A DNA stretch of 41,204 bases. Origin: Xenococcaceae cyanobacterium MO_188.B32. GTDB taxonomy: Bacteria; Cyanobacteriota; Cyanobacteriia; Cyanobacteriales; Xenococcaceae. Where the stretch lies: the NCBI GenBank assembly GCA_030065635.1, contig JASJDJ010000043.1, forward strand, positions 1 through 41,204, given 5' to 3'. This document shows, piece after piece, positions 27,870 through 36,205 of the stretch. The notes beneath the pieces are model-generated. The model saw only the letters and a list, made by a program, of their open reading frames with translations, had not been told where the DNA came from and made no database searches. The stretch's first letter is position 1. The number at the start of each line of letters is the position of its first letter. The position numbers were made by a program, and so were the translations under genes.

Positions 27870-28028
27870 GATCGATCTTTCCATCATTTGCACAATGCGA
27901 TCGCTTTAAATCCCGATAAATACTTAGCAATGATAGTTCACGATCGAGATTTAAGTATTCTCAGGCAAGATTATCGTTTTATAGAATTAGCTCAAAACAA
28001 AGACAAGTTAATTATTCAATCAACTTAA
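27870..28028 (+). pseudogene. Remnant of a TPR-like protein C-terminus
   Basis: A 52-residue frame without any start codon at its head reads through HHLHNAIALNPDKYLAMI and HDRDLSILRQDYRFIELAQ to a stop. The A-I-x-L-N-P-D motif is the end of a tetratricopeptide unit, and the following VHDRDLSILRQDYRF resembles the tail of cyanobacterial TPR proteins. The upstream part is replaced by the msrP end. It looks like the 3' remnant of a deleted gene; a short protein from the internal ATG at 27930 is possible but unlikely. Confidence 0.45.
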
Positions 28029-28090
28029 TCTATCTTTTTTTAAGTTAGTACTAATTACTATGAAAATATCTAAAGTATAAAGAAAGGGAC

Positions 28091-28116
28091 CGCTATTATA
28101 GCGATCGCTTTTTACA
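28091..28116. terminator. Possible terminator between convergent msrP and ychF
   Basis: CGCTA-TTA-TAGCG is followed by ATCGCTTTTT, so the short stem overlaps a HIP1 site. It is the only structure in the 27853-28207 gap that could stop rightward transcription. Confidence 0.35.
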
Positions 28117-28207
28117 TATTAAATAATGATCAAACTGATAGTAGTAACTATTAGACTTACTAAAATGGCAACTATATTCATATCTGTTATTGCTCTGCTG
28201 TAACTAA

Positions 28208-29299
28208 TTATACATTAAAGCGGAATAACATTACATCTCCTTCTTGTACGACATAATCTTTACCTTCAGAGCGTAATAACCCTTTTTCTTTAGCTGCATT
28301 CATCGATCCATATGCTATTAAATCTTGATAAGCAATAGTTTCAGCACGAATAAAACCCCGTTCAAAGTCTGAATGGATTACTCCTGCTGCTTGAGGTGCT
28401 TTCACTCCTGCTTGGATAGTCCAAGCACGGGTTTCGGTTTCACCTGTAGTTAAATAGGTACGTAAGCCAAGTAAATCGTAGGTAGCTTTAATTAGGGATT
28501 TTAATCCTCCCTCAGATACTCCTAAAGCTTCTAGGAAGTCTTTTCTTTCATCTTCTGATAGTTCGACTAACTCGGATTCTACTTGTGCTGAAACAACTAC
28601 TACTTTAGCGTTTTCTCCAGCTACGAATTGTTTTACTTGTTCTACCCATTCATTTCCCGTGGCTAAGTCATCCTCAGAGACATTAGTGGCATAAATGACT
28701 AGCTTATTGGTTAATAAACCCAGGGGTTTAATTATTTCTGCTTCTTCTTCGGGTAAATCTAGTTGTCTAACCGATTTACCCTCATTAAGAGCAGAGCTTA
28801 ACTTCTCTAAAACAAGCATTTCTGCTTGAGCATCTTTATTATTACGAGCTTGTTTCCTTACTCGTTCCATGCGTTTTTCGATTTGGGCTAAATCGGCTAA
28901 AATTAACTCTAAATTAATTACTTCTATATCTCTTACTGGATCGACAGAACCAGACACGTGAATAATGTCGTCGTCATCGAAACAGCGTACCACATGGACG
29001 ATCGCATCAACTTCTCGAATATTAGCCAGAAACTGATTACCTAATCCTTCCCCTTTACTGGCACCCTTGACTAAACCAGCAATATCGACAAACTCAATCC
29101 TCGTTGGCACAATTTTGGCCGACTGAGAGATTTTTGCCAATACTTCTAAACGTTCGTCTGGGACAGAAACCACACCCACATTGGGTTCGATCGTACAAAA
29201 GGGGAAGTTGGCTGCGTCTGCCTTAGCATTGGCTACTAAGGCATTGAATAAAGTAGATTTACCGACATTAGGTAGTCCGACAATTCCAGCTCTTAACAT
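28208..29299 (-). CDS. ychF: Redox-regulated ATPase YchF
   Basis: The 363-residue OBG-family P-loop protein prefers ATP over GTP and binds ribosomes and the proteasome-like machinery; it is a negative regulator of the oxidative stress response in other bacteria. Motifs are GLPNVGKSTLFNAL (G1), DIAGLVKGASKGEGLGNQFL (G3 and following), a coiled-coil arm (about 125-190), NVSEDDL (the altered G4 that favours ATP) and a C-terminal TGS domain (LRTYLTTGETETRAWTI, ending VQEGDVMLFRFNV). It is complete, with family length. Confidence 0.95.
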   Translation of the reverse strand: MLRAGIVGLPNVGKSTLFNALVANAKADAANFPFCTIEPNVGVVSVPDERLEVLAKISQSAKIVPTRIEFVDIAGLVKGASKGEGLGNQFLANIREVDAIVHVVRCFDDDDIIHVSGSVDPVRDIEVINLELILADLAQIEKRMERVRKQARNNKDAQAEMLVLEKLSSALNEGKSVRQLDLPEEEAEIIKPLGLLTNKLVIYATNVSEDDLATGNEWVEQVKQFVAGENAKVVVVSAQVESELVELSEDERKDFLEALGVSEGGLKSLIKATYDLLGLRTYLTTGETETRAWTIQAGVKAPQAAGVIHSDFERGFIRAETIAYQDLIAYGSMNAAKEKGLLRSEGKDYVVQEGDVMLFRFNV

Positions 29300-29333
29300 A
29301 GCAGTTTGTTTATATTCTCAAAATATTAGAGGC

Positions 29334-30055
29334 TCAGTCTGCTAATTTTACTCGATCGCCATTGGACAACTCAAACATATAACCTCTACCCCAGATGGTT
29401 TTAATTAATTTACCTTCATGGTCGCCAATTTTTTTACGAATTCTACCAATATGAATATCTACTTTGCGATCGTCTCCGCGATAATCATCTCTATTCCAAA
29501 TAGCAGCAATTAACTCGGCACGGTCCCAAACACGATTAGGATTACTTGCTAAAAAATATAATAGATCGAATTCTAAGGCAGTTAGAGGCACTATTGTTCC
29601 ATCTAAAACCACTTCTCGACGACAAAAATCAATTACTAACCGATCGAAAACCAAAGGTTTATTACTAGTTAAGTTCGAGCTACTAGTTTTATATCGTCGT
29701 AGTAAAGCATCAATTTTAGCTTTTAAAATTTGTAGATTAAATGGTTTAGTAACATAATCATCTGCTCCTTTTTCAAAAGCCTCTAATATATAATTAGTAT
29801 CTTGCATAGAACTGAGCATAAGAATAATCGTGTCAGTCTGTCTCATTTCTTGACATAAATTAAATCCCGTATCATCAGGCAAATTAATATCTAAAATTAC
29901 TAAATCTGGCTTAAATCTTCTGAATATTTGACGAGCAGTTTTACTGTCATAGGCTGATTCCGTCAGATAATTATTGTAACTAAAAAAGCGACATATGAGA
30001 TGCTGTAAAGCAGTATCATCATCGACTACGAGAATTTTTTTTTAGTTTCTTCCAT
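29334..30055 (-). CDS. OmpR-family response regulator, frame interrupted at an A9 run
   Basis: From ATG 30055 the frame reads MEETKKK, then meets nine consecutive A (30035-30043), after which it hits TAG. One base out of frame the sequence runs on without a break as ILVVDDDTALQHLI to the end at 29334. With the shift corrected it is a full 240-residue regulator. The receiver has acidic D12-D14, phospho-acceptor D56 in LVILDINLPDD, MLSSM and the conserved Lys in YVTKPF. The winged-helix DNA-binding domain has LTALEFDLL and IGRIRKKIG...GRGYMF. A TTG at 29882 would give only a headless 182-residue piece. Sequencing error, fresh mutation or slippage are all possible. No sensor kinase is nearby. 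Confidence 0.85.
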
Positions 30056-30379
30056 AAATTGATAATCACTCTTCAATAAATACACTTAGCTTTAACCTTT
30101 TAAAATTTATATTAATTAAAAGATATCAGAAAATATACTGAAACGAAAGAAAAAGACTTGTTTTTTCACTCAATCTTTATCTAAGAAGAAACCTATATAA
30201 AGGTATGATTAAAAAATTTGTTTACCAATAAGTAAGCTGGCAAAATTAATCTGTAAATCATCAATTTTTACTCAAATAAAAGATAATACCCCTAATTCAA
30301 AAGCTATTTAGACTAATAATAATCATTGTGCAGAATTACTGACTATTTTTTTTGAATTTCATTGGTGACAATTTAGATT
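30056..30379. other. Divergent promoter region
   Basis: This AT-rich 324-bp gap between the response regulator (leftward) and the decarboxylase-like gene (rightward) has no recognisable gene, repeat or hairpin. Confidence 0.5.
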
Positions 30380-31846
30380 ATGTCTTTTCCTTTTAATGGT
30401 CAATCTCAAGCTCAAATAAACATTCCCTTACTGAATCGATTACAGGAATTGTCTCAGCAGACAAATGCAGCCTTTCATACTCCGGGACATAAAAGAGGAC
30501 AAGGTATTAATCAAAATCTGCAAAATTTGCTAGGAAAACTAACTTTTAAAGCGGATTTACCAGAACTACCAGAATTAGACAACTTATTTGCTCCTGAGGG
30601 CGTTATTGCAGAAGCCCAGGAATTGGCAGCTTTGGCATTTGGAGCAGCCCAAACTTGGTTTTTAGTCAATGGTTCTACTTGTGGCATCATAGCGAGTATA
30701 GTGGCAACTTGTGGGATGGGAGAGAAGATAATATTACCTCGGAATATTCATACCTCTGCGATCGCTGGTTTGATTATCTCTGGTGCTATTCCCATCTTTA
30801 TTAATCCCGAATACGACCGAGCTAAAGATATCGTTTACAGTATTACTCCTAGAGCTTTAGAAAAGACCCTACAACAGCATCCTGATACCAAAGCTGTAAT
30901 GATGTTGTATCCAACTTATCAGGGAATTTGCGGAGATATAGGTATGATCACGGAGATTACTCACAAGTATAACATCCCCTTACTCGTAGACGAAGCTCAT
31001 GGGGCGCATTTTACTTTTCATCCCGATTTACCTCCGTCAGCTTTAAGTGTGGGAGCGGATTTAACAGTACAATCAACCCATAAAGTGTTAGGGGCAATGA
31101 CTCAAGCTTCTATGCTTCACCTCCAGGGTTTACTAATCGATCCTTCTAGGGTGAGTAAAGCACTACAGTTATTACAATCGACTAGCCCTAGTTATTTACT
31201 CCTAGCTTCTCTCGACGCAGCCAGACAGCAAATGGCACTTCAGGGAAAACACTTAATGACAAAAACTTTACAGCTAACAGATGAGGCAAACAAAGGATTA
31301 AAAGAAATTACGGATATATCTATATTAGAATTTATACCCCGATCGGGATTTACCTATTTCGATCGCACCCGTTTAACAGTTGATGTTAGTCAATTAGGTT
31401 TGACTGGTTTTGAAGCCGACGAAATTTTACACCAACAATTAGGAGTCACCTGTGAATTACCCCTACCCAAACATCTAACTTTTATAATCACTTTCGGCAA
31501 CACCCCAGAAGATATCGAAAAATTAATCCAAGCCTTCAAAATTCTCTCTCAATCTCCCCCATCTCCCCCATCTCCCCCATCTCCCCCATCTCCCCCATCT
31601 CCCCTTCTGGCTATCCCTCCCAGAGAAGCCTTCTTCGCCCCCACAGAAACTTTACCCATCACACAAAGCATCAATCGTATTTGTGGTGAATTGATTTGTC
31701 CCTATCCTCCAGGTATTCCCGTTCTCATGCCAGGAGAAACAATAACATCAGAAGCTATAGACTATTTACAACAAGTCCTAGCTTTAGGCGGTACGATTAC
31801 AGGAAGTAGCGATCCTAGTTTAAAAACGCTCCAAGTAATTAAGTAG
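30380..31846 (+). CDS. Orn/Lys/Arg decarboxylase-fold PLP protein
   Basis: The 488-residue fold-type I PLP enzyme is of the short Orn/Lys/Arg decarboxylase group, lacking the N-terminal wing. Seen are AAFHTPGHKRGQGI at the start, FLVNGSTCGIIAS, PLLVDEAHGAHF (cofactor Asp and His), and VQSTHKVLGAMTQASM with the Schiff-base Lys. The C-terminal domain includes ELICPYPPGIPVLMPGE. Residues 392-408 are a proline-serine run encoded by a 9-bp tandem repeat in the linker between domains. The substrate (arginine, lysine or ornithine) cannot be fixed. It precedes cbiT in the same direction by 77 bp. Confidence 0.85.
   Translation: MSFPFNGQSQAQINIPLLNRLQELSQQTNAAFHTPGHKRGQGINQNLQNLLGKLTFKADLPELPELDNLFAPEGVIAEAQELAALAFGAAQTWFLVNGSTCGIIASIVATCGMGEKIILPRNIHTSAIAGLIISGAIPIFINPEYDRAKDIVYSITPRALEKTLQQHPDTKAVMMLYPTYQGICGDIGMITEITHKYNIPLLVDEAHGAHFTFHPDLPPSALSVGADLTVQSTHKVLGAMTQASMLHLQGLLIDPSRVSKALQLLQSTSPSYLLLASLDAARQQMALQGKHLMTKTLQLTDEANKGLKEITDISILEFIPRSGFTYFDRTRLTVDVSQLGLTGFEADEILHQQLGVTCELPLPKHLTFIITFGNTPEDIEKLIQAFKILSQSPPSPPSPPSPPSPPSPLLAIPPREAFFAPTETLPITQSINRICGELICPYPPGIPVLMPGETITSEAIDYLQQVLALGGTITGSSDPSLKTLQVIK
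31553..31604. repeat. In-frame 9-bp tandem repeat (TCTCCCCCA x5.8)
   Basis: Five full copies and one partial copy encode Ser-Pro-Pro repeats in the linker of the decarboxylase-like protein. The unit keeps the frame whatever the copy number. Confidence 0.93.
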
Positions 31847-31889
31847 AACACAGAAATGAGTTCGGAGTTAAAGAAAAAACGACTAATGA

Positions 31890-31917
31890 CTAACAACTAA
31901 CAACTAACAACTAACAA
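31890..31917. repeat. Heptamer tandem repeat (CTAACAA x4)
   Basis: Four exact copies, preceded by a degenerate CTAATGA, stand directly upstream of cbiT (ATG 31924). The repeats occupy the position where a ribosome-binding site would be. Confidence 0.9.
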
Positions 31918-31923
31918 CCGATT

Positions 31924-32514
31924 ATGCTTTGGCCCTATAAAACCCCCGGTATCCCAGATAACTTATTTGAACAACTACCTGGTATTCCTCTTAGTAAAAG
32001 AGAAGTACGTCTGTTGCTTATTTCTTCTCTACGTATGAAACTCGATTCGGTTTTGTGGGATATTGGGGCTGGTACTGGTACTATTCCTGTAGAAGTCGGT
32101 CTACTTTGTCCTCAAGGACAAATTATCGCGCTCGAACGGGATGGGGATGTAGCTAATTTAATTCGGCGTAACTGCGATCGCTTTGACGTAAATAATGTCA
32201 AAGTAATTGAAGGGAGTGCCCCAGATTGTCTCCAAAATTTAAAACCCAAACCCAATCGCGTATGTTTAGAAGGAGGAAAGCCCATTAAAGAAATACTAAA
32301 ACAGACTTGGGACTATTTACAACCAGAAGGAAGAATCGTGGCTACGGCTAGTAACCTCGAAAGCTTGTATACTATATCTGAGGGTTTGTCTCAACTGCAA
32401 GCTCGTAATATAGAGGTCATACAATCAGCAGTAAATCGTCTGGAAACGCGAGGAATTCACCAAACTTTTGCGGCCGTCAATCCCATGTTTATTCTGAGTG
32501 GAGAAAAGCTCTAA
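31924..32514 (+). CDS. cbiT: Cobalt-precorrin C15-methyltransferase (decarboxylating), CbiT
   Basis: The 196-residue SAM methyltransferase acts in the anaerobic cobalamin (or pseudocobalamin) pathway: methylation at C15 with decarboxylation of the acetate side chain at C12. It shows GIPDNLFEQLPGIPLSKREVR at the N-terminus, the SAM motif I VLWDIGAGTGTIPVEV, acidic ALERD after strand 2 and EGSAPDCL further on. The C5-methylating partner CbiE is a separate gene elsewhere, so this is the stand-alone form rather than the CobL fusion. It follows the decarboxylase-like gene. Confidence 0.87.
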   Translation: MLWPYKTPGIPDNLFEQLPGIPLSKREVRLLLISSLRMKLDSVLWDIGAGTGTIPVEVGLLCPQGQIIALERDGDVANLIRRNCDRFDVNNVKVIEGSAPDCLQNLKPKPNRVCLEGGKPIKEILKQTWDYLQPEGRIVATASNLESLYTISEGLSQLQARNIEVIQSAVNRLETRGIHQTFAAVNPMFILSGEKL

Positions 32515-32636
32515 GCTTAAGAAATTATTGTTTATCTAAAATAAGGTTAAATATGCCACAGTAATTTGTTAACCTTTCATAAGGTTGGCTTAATCTCTAT
32601 ATTAATTTTTCTTTAGCGTATGTAATAGCGCATCTT

Positions 32637-33512
32637 ATGTCTTGGACTCGTATCCTTAGTGGAATAGTAGCGATCGCTTTAGCTCTAGGAATGATTATTC
32701 TGGGAGGATGGTACTTTACTGTTGGTATAGGTATTATCATTTTTCTCGGACAATTAGAATATTTTCGCCTAGTCCGTGCTAAGGGGATTGAACCTGCTGG
32801 TAAAACAACCTTATTTCTTTCTCAATTGTTATTGATTATTGCAACTGTTGCTCCAAATTTAACAGATGCGATGTTCCCTCTAGCAGGAAGTTTGATTTGT
32901 TTTTATTTGTTATTTCAACCCAAAATGGCAACCATTGCTGATATCTCTAGTTCTATTTTGGGTTTATTTTATGGTGGATATCTCCCTACTTACTGGGTAC
33001 GTCTTCGGGTTAGTTTACCTAACAGTGTTAATTACAGTAATTTACCTTTAGATGGTTACTGGCCTAATTCTTGGACAGATATTAGTCAGTTTCCTCCAGC
33101 TTTAACTCTTACTTTCTTAGTTATGGCTTGTATTTGGGCAGCAGATATTGGAGCCTATACTATGGGTAAAAGTTTTGGGCGTACTCGGCTATCAGAGATT
33201 AGTCCGAAAAAGACTGTTGAAGGGGCTATTTTTGGAATTGTCGGTAGTCTGACAGTAGCAGAACTAGGAGCCTGGTATTTCCATTTTCCCTCTTGGGAAT
33301 TGAGTGGGTTAATACTTGGTGTGCTGATTGGTATTACTAGTTTACTGGGAGATTTAACCGAGTCGATGATGAAACGAGATGCAGGAGTAAAAGATTCAGG
33401 ACAGTTAATTCCAGGTCATGGTGGAATTCTAGACCGTACTGATAGTTATGTTTTTACTGCTCCTCTCGTTTATTATTTTGTCACTCTCTTGTTACCTTTG
33501 TTGGCTTCTTAG
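32637..33512 (+). CDS. cdsA: Phosphatidate cytidylyltransferase
   Basis: The 291-residue integral membrane enzyme has about eight helices. It makes CDP-diacylglycerol from phosphatidate and CTP for phosphatidylglycerol synthesis, essential in thylakoid membranes. The family signature is near the C-terminus: SMMKRDAGVKDSGQLIPGHG followed by GILDRTDS, holding the catalytic Asp/Lys residues. ADIGAYTMGKSFGRTRLSEISPKKTVEG precedes it. Length is complete. The gap from cbiT includes a hairpin AACCTT/AAGGTT at 32571-32586 of uncertain role. Confidence 0.93.
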   Translation: MSWTRILSGIVAIALALGMIILGGWYFTVGIGIIIFLGQLEYFRLVRAKGIEPAGKTTLFLSQLLLIIATVAPNLTDAMFPLAGSLICFYLLFQPKMATIADISSSILGLFYGGYLPTYWVRLRVSLPNSVNYSNLPLDGYWPNSWTDISQFPPALTLTFLVMACIWAADIGAYTMGKSFGRTRLSEISPKKTVEGAIFGIVGSLTVAELGAWYFHFPSWELSGLILGVLIGITSLLGDLTESMMKRDAGVKDSGQLIPGHGGILDRTDSYVFTAPLVYYFVTLLLPLLAS

Positions 33513-33619
33513 TAATTTGGTAAAAGGTCGCGGGGTTTTCTTGGCATCTTTTCCGTTATCAGCGATCATTTATCAGGCAATTGTGCCTCTTAGGGTGGTC
33601 AAAATTCAAGCCTCGTAGC

Positions 33620-33662
33620 CTTCGTAGGGTGGACAAAATAAAATCATAAAAAGAAAAACATT
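33620..33662. repeat. Diverged repeat unit A, left of the ISL3 element
   Basis: The unit starts CTTCGTAGGGTGGACAAAAT and ends in AAAAACATT, whose last 8 bp are the left target duplication. It matches the unit at 35315-35358 over about 43 positions with a few substitutions. The two form a tandem pair when the insertion is removed. Confidence 0.75.
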
Positions 33663-33856
33663 GGCTCTTCCGTAATTCCCGTGGTAGACACTAGATATAG
33701 TGTGGTGGTCAAGAAGATGAATACTTTGAGATGATAAAGATATCAGATTAACGGTGGTGGTCATGATGGATAACTCGATTCAAATCCCCCTCGACTTGCC
33801 CGATGTGCGCGTCTTAAAAGTAGCGAAAACAAAAGCAGGGGCACCAATGAACCTGT

Positions 33857-33935
33857 ACAAACATAGACAGTCTTATTATTAAGTTATCGGTTGGAGGCAT
33901 TAAGTTATCGGTTGACCAAGACTGTCTATGTTTGT
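33857..33935. repeat. Nested palindromic mini-element 1
   Basis: The 18-bp perfect terminal inverted repeats start ACAAACATAGACAGTCTT (33857-33874) and end at 33918-33935. Inside are two tandem copies, 21 bp apart, of ATTAAGTTATCGGTTG (33878 and 33899). It interrupts the N-terminus of the ISL3 transposase between the AKTKAG and GDWLIRVE parts. It has no coding capacity. Confidence 0.75.
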
Positions 33936-34468
33936 CAATGGTTTTTCTCGGAGATTGGCTCATTCGCGTTGAAAGCACTCTTAAAGGCACCTCATGTCCT
34001 AAATGTCCTAAAGGATACCGCTTCGCATATGGTCGGGAAATTACTCACTTCCATGGCTATGACCATGCTATCAGACTGCGTCACCTACCAATATTTGAAC
34101 AACCAGTCTACGTGGAATTTAGACCAAAACGCTATCAGTGTCTTGATTGTCGAGGTAAACCAACCACAACACAAAGACGCTCGCTGGCACGAGCTAAGAA
34201 GTCCGAACACTAAACCCTACGAACGATGGCTGCTCAAGTTTCTGGTCAATTCAACTATAGTCGATGTAGCCAAAAAACTCGATACTAGTGAAGAGAGAGT
34301 AACGGGAATACTCGACCGTGGGGTAACAACTAAGGTAGACTGGTCGAACTTTGAACGGCTGGAAATACTGGGAATTGATGAGATTGCACTGAAAAAAGGA
34401 CATCGCGATTATGTGGTTTTAGTGACAACACCCTTAATGGAACAGGGAGTTGAAGTATTAGGGATTTA

Positions 34469-34553
34469 CAGGAAAATAATCATCCAGCCTTCACCCAGTA
34501 TTTCTCTGTAGCCACCAACCCTTAACCTAACCAAGGCTGGATGATTATTTCTG
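34469..34553. repeat. Nested palindromic mini-element 2 (MITE-like, TA-flanked)
   Basis: The 18-bp perfect arms are AAATAATCATCCAGCCTT (34474-34491) and its complement (34533-34550), extended outward as CAGG/CTG. TA is on each side (34467-34468 and 34554-34555), as expected of an IS630/mariner-type target duplication. It is about 85 bp, non-coding, and splits the ISL3 transposase. Confidence 0.75.
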
Positions 34554-35314
34554 TAGGTTTTCCTTAGCTGTCCTGCCAGAGCGGAAGAAGGAGACTGTAG
34601 TCAAATTCTTGACCTCCATTCCCGCACGTCTTCGTCAAACCATTGAGCGGGTCTGTACGGATATGTACAAAGGATTTGTCAACGCAGCCAGAGAGCAACT
34701 ACCACGAGCCCACATTATTATCGATCGCTTTCATGTAGCACGGGCCTATCGTAACTGTGCCGACAAAGTGCGTCAACAGGAGCTCAAGTTGCTGAAGAAG
34801 CAGTTATCCGAGAAAGAATATGAGCCAATTAAAGGTGCCATGTGGCCCTTCCGCAAATCCCGTATTGGAACTTACAGACTCCGAATGGGAATTGCTCCAA
34901 CGTCTCTTCGCCTATTCACCGAATATGAAAGAAGCATATCTCTTGCGAGAAGAATTGACCCAAATATTTGAACGCCACCATACCAGAACGACAGCCAAGC
35001 TAGCTATTCGTGCTTGGTGTCGACGAGCACGCCAAAGTAAACTCTCTCAGTTTGAAACCTTTTTGGTCACGATAGAAACCTACTTTGAACAGATCGCTAA
35101 CTATTTTCTGGAGCGACTAACCAGTAGCTTTGTCGAAGGGTTTAACAATCGAGTCAAGGTATTAAAACGAAGGTGTTATGGCATTTTCAATGTAGACCAT
35201 CTTTTTCAAAGACTCACACTCGATACTCATGACTATGAGAGATTTTCTCTGACCTGACCACCCACCATATCTAGTGTCTACCACGGGAATTACGGAAGAG
35301 CCAAAACATTTCAG

Positions 35315-35358
35315 CTTTCGTAGGGTGGGCAAGATAAAACCATAAAAGAAAAACGTTT
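35315..35358. repeat. Diverged repeat unit B, right of the ISL3 element
   Basis: CTTTCGTAGGGTGGGCAAGA continues to AAAAACGTTT and is the partner of the unit at 33620-33662. The TAGGGTGGGC core also appears in reverse near 36025 and lies close to the RAYT gene, so these may be REP-type sequences. Confidence 0.7.
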
Positions 35359-35468
35359 CAGGAAAATTGATTTGCCCACCAGACTACTATTCTCCCATCC
35401 CCTCAGAAATTCCCTGAAAATTGAAACCTTCAATTGTTTTTCCTCCACAAACACAACCCCAATCCTGC

Positions 35469-35963
35469 TCATATCTTCCCCTTTCTACCCATCGCTGAAA
35501 ACTGGAATACATCCAGAGATGGGGACAAGAAACCAACCCATGCTTGACACCGATTGTAATGAATGTAATCCAAATGTTGCCCTAAATCCGCCTCATCTTT
35601 AATCGTGTGTTCCCAAAAACGTCTTTGCCACACATCACTTTCTCTATGCTTGTGTCGCGAAGCAGAAACCTTCGATGTTAATTTTTTGTTCCTTTTTAAA
35701 GAGCGAGTAAATAAAACCTTCAATCTCGATACTCTCTGAGAATAATTAGAATCATCAGGGGGTAATTGCCAAATAAAATGGAGATGGTCAGGTAAAATTG
35801 CAGCAGCCACAATCTCAAAAGGCTTTTCTGCCTTAATTTTAGCCACAGCCATCCGCAGAAGATTGATATTATCTGAATTTTTAAAGAGAGGACGGCGACA
35901 ATGTGTTACCAAGGTGAGAAAAAAAGCACCACCTGGTACATAAGAACGTCGGTAATTAGGCAT
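35469..35963 (-). CDS. REP-associated tyrosine transposase (RAYT, Y1 HUH type)
   Basis: Start ATG 35963 (MPNYRRSYVPGGAFFLTLVT) gives 164 residues, the normal family opening; an upstream ATG at 35984 adds seven residues. The HUH metal motif is HLH in ILPDHLHFIWQLPP and the catalytic Tyr is in LDYIHYNRC near the C-terminus. VWQRRFWEH and the downstream I-x-D-E-A-D are also family-typical. These single-strand nucleases act on REP palindromes. The gene is intact and surrounded by REP-like repeats with TAGGGTGGGC cores. Confidence 0.88.
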   Translation of the reverse strand: MPNYRRSYVPGGAFFLTLVTHCRRPLFKNSDNINLLRMAVAKIKAEKPFEIVAAAILPDHLHFIWQLPPDDSNYSQRVSRLKVLFTRSLKRNKKLTSKVSASRHKHRESDVWQRRFWEHTIKDEADLGQHLDYIHYNRCQAWVGFLSPSLDVFQFSAMGRKGKI

Positions 35964-36005
35964 AGGATTAAATTTGGTGAGCATTATGCCATAGATATTT
36001 CCATC

Positions 36006-36042
36006 TTAAGGGTATTTTTCGCTCTGCCCACCCTACAGTGCT
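36006..36042. repeat. REP-like repeat copy C
   Basis: The segment contains TTTTTCGCTCTGCCCACCCT followed by ACAGTGCT. It is repeated with few changes at 36206-36243 and lies just upstream of the RAYT gene. The GCCCACCCTA core is the reverse complement of the TAGGGTGGGC in units A and B. Confidence 0.8.
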
Positions 36043-36205
36043 TATTGCTAATAAGAACATTTATCGATCAAAACCTTTCCGTATCCGAAACTTATTCCGC
36101 AGCGCAATAACAATCTTGCCTTCTAACAAATCTTGACTGTGATACTGCAAAGCATCATCTAGTCAAACTTCTCTTTCTTGTTTTACCTCTATTATCAAAC
36201 ATTAT

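Larger units (their letters stand above)
33763..35257 (+). pseudogene. ISL3-family transposase, disrupted
   Basis: Pieces of one transposase are read in successive frames. From ATG 33763 comes MMDNSIQIPLDLPDVRVL, broken by a palindromic insert (33857-33935). Next is GDWLIRVESTLKGTSCPKC with the zinc-finger region C...C...YQCLDCRG (to about 34190), a frameshift, and NTKPYERWLLKFLVN to EILGIDEIALKKGH (DDE region). A second insert lies at 34469-34553, then TDMYKGFVNAAREQLPRAHI with IDRFHVARAY, a frameshift near 34855, and SSFVEGFNNRVKVLKRR with the final catalytic Glu. At least two frameshifts and two insertions make it non-functional. Confidence 0.9.
33663..35302. mobile_element. ISL3-family insertion sequence (decayed, intact ends)
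   Basis: The termini begin GGCTCTTCCGTAATTCCCGT and are perfect inverted repeats (33663-33698 and 35267-35302; the symmetry runs two bases further outward). It is flanked by the 8-bp direct duplication AAAACATT (33655-33662 and 35303-35310). Terminal GGCTCTTCC and an 8-bp duplication are ISL3 features. The element is about 1.64 kb, longer than a typical 1.4-1.5 kb member because it carries two internal palindromic mini-elements. Its transposase gene is broken, but the ends could still be mobilised by a related transposase. Confidence 0.92.
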
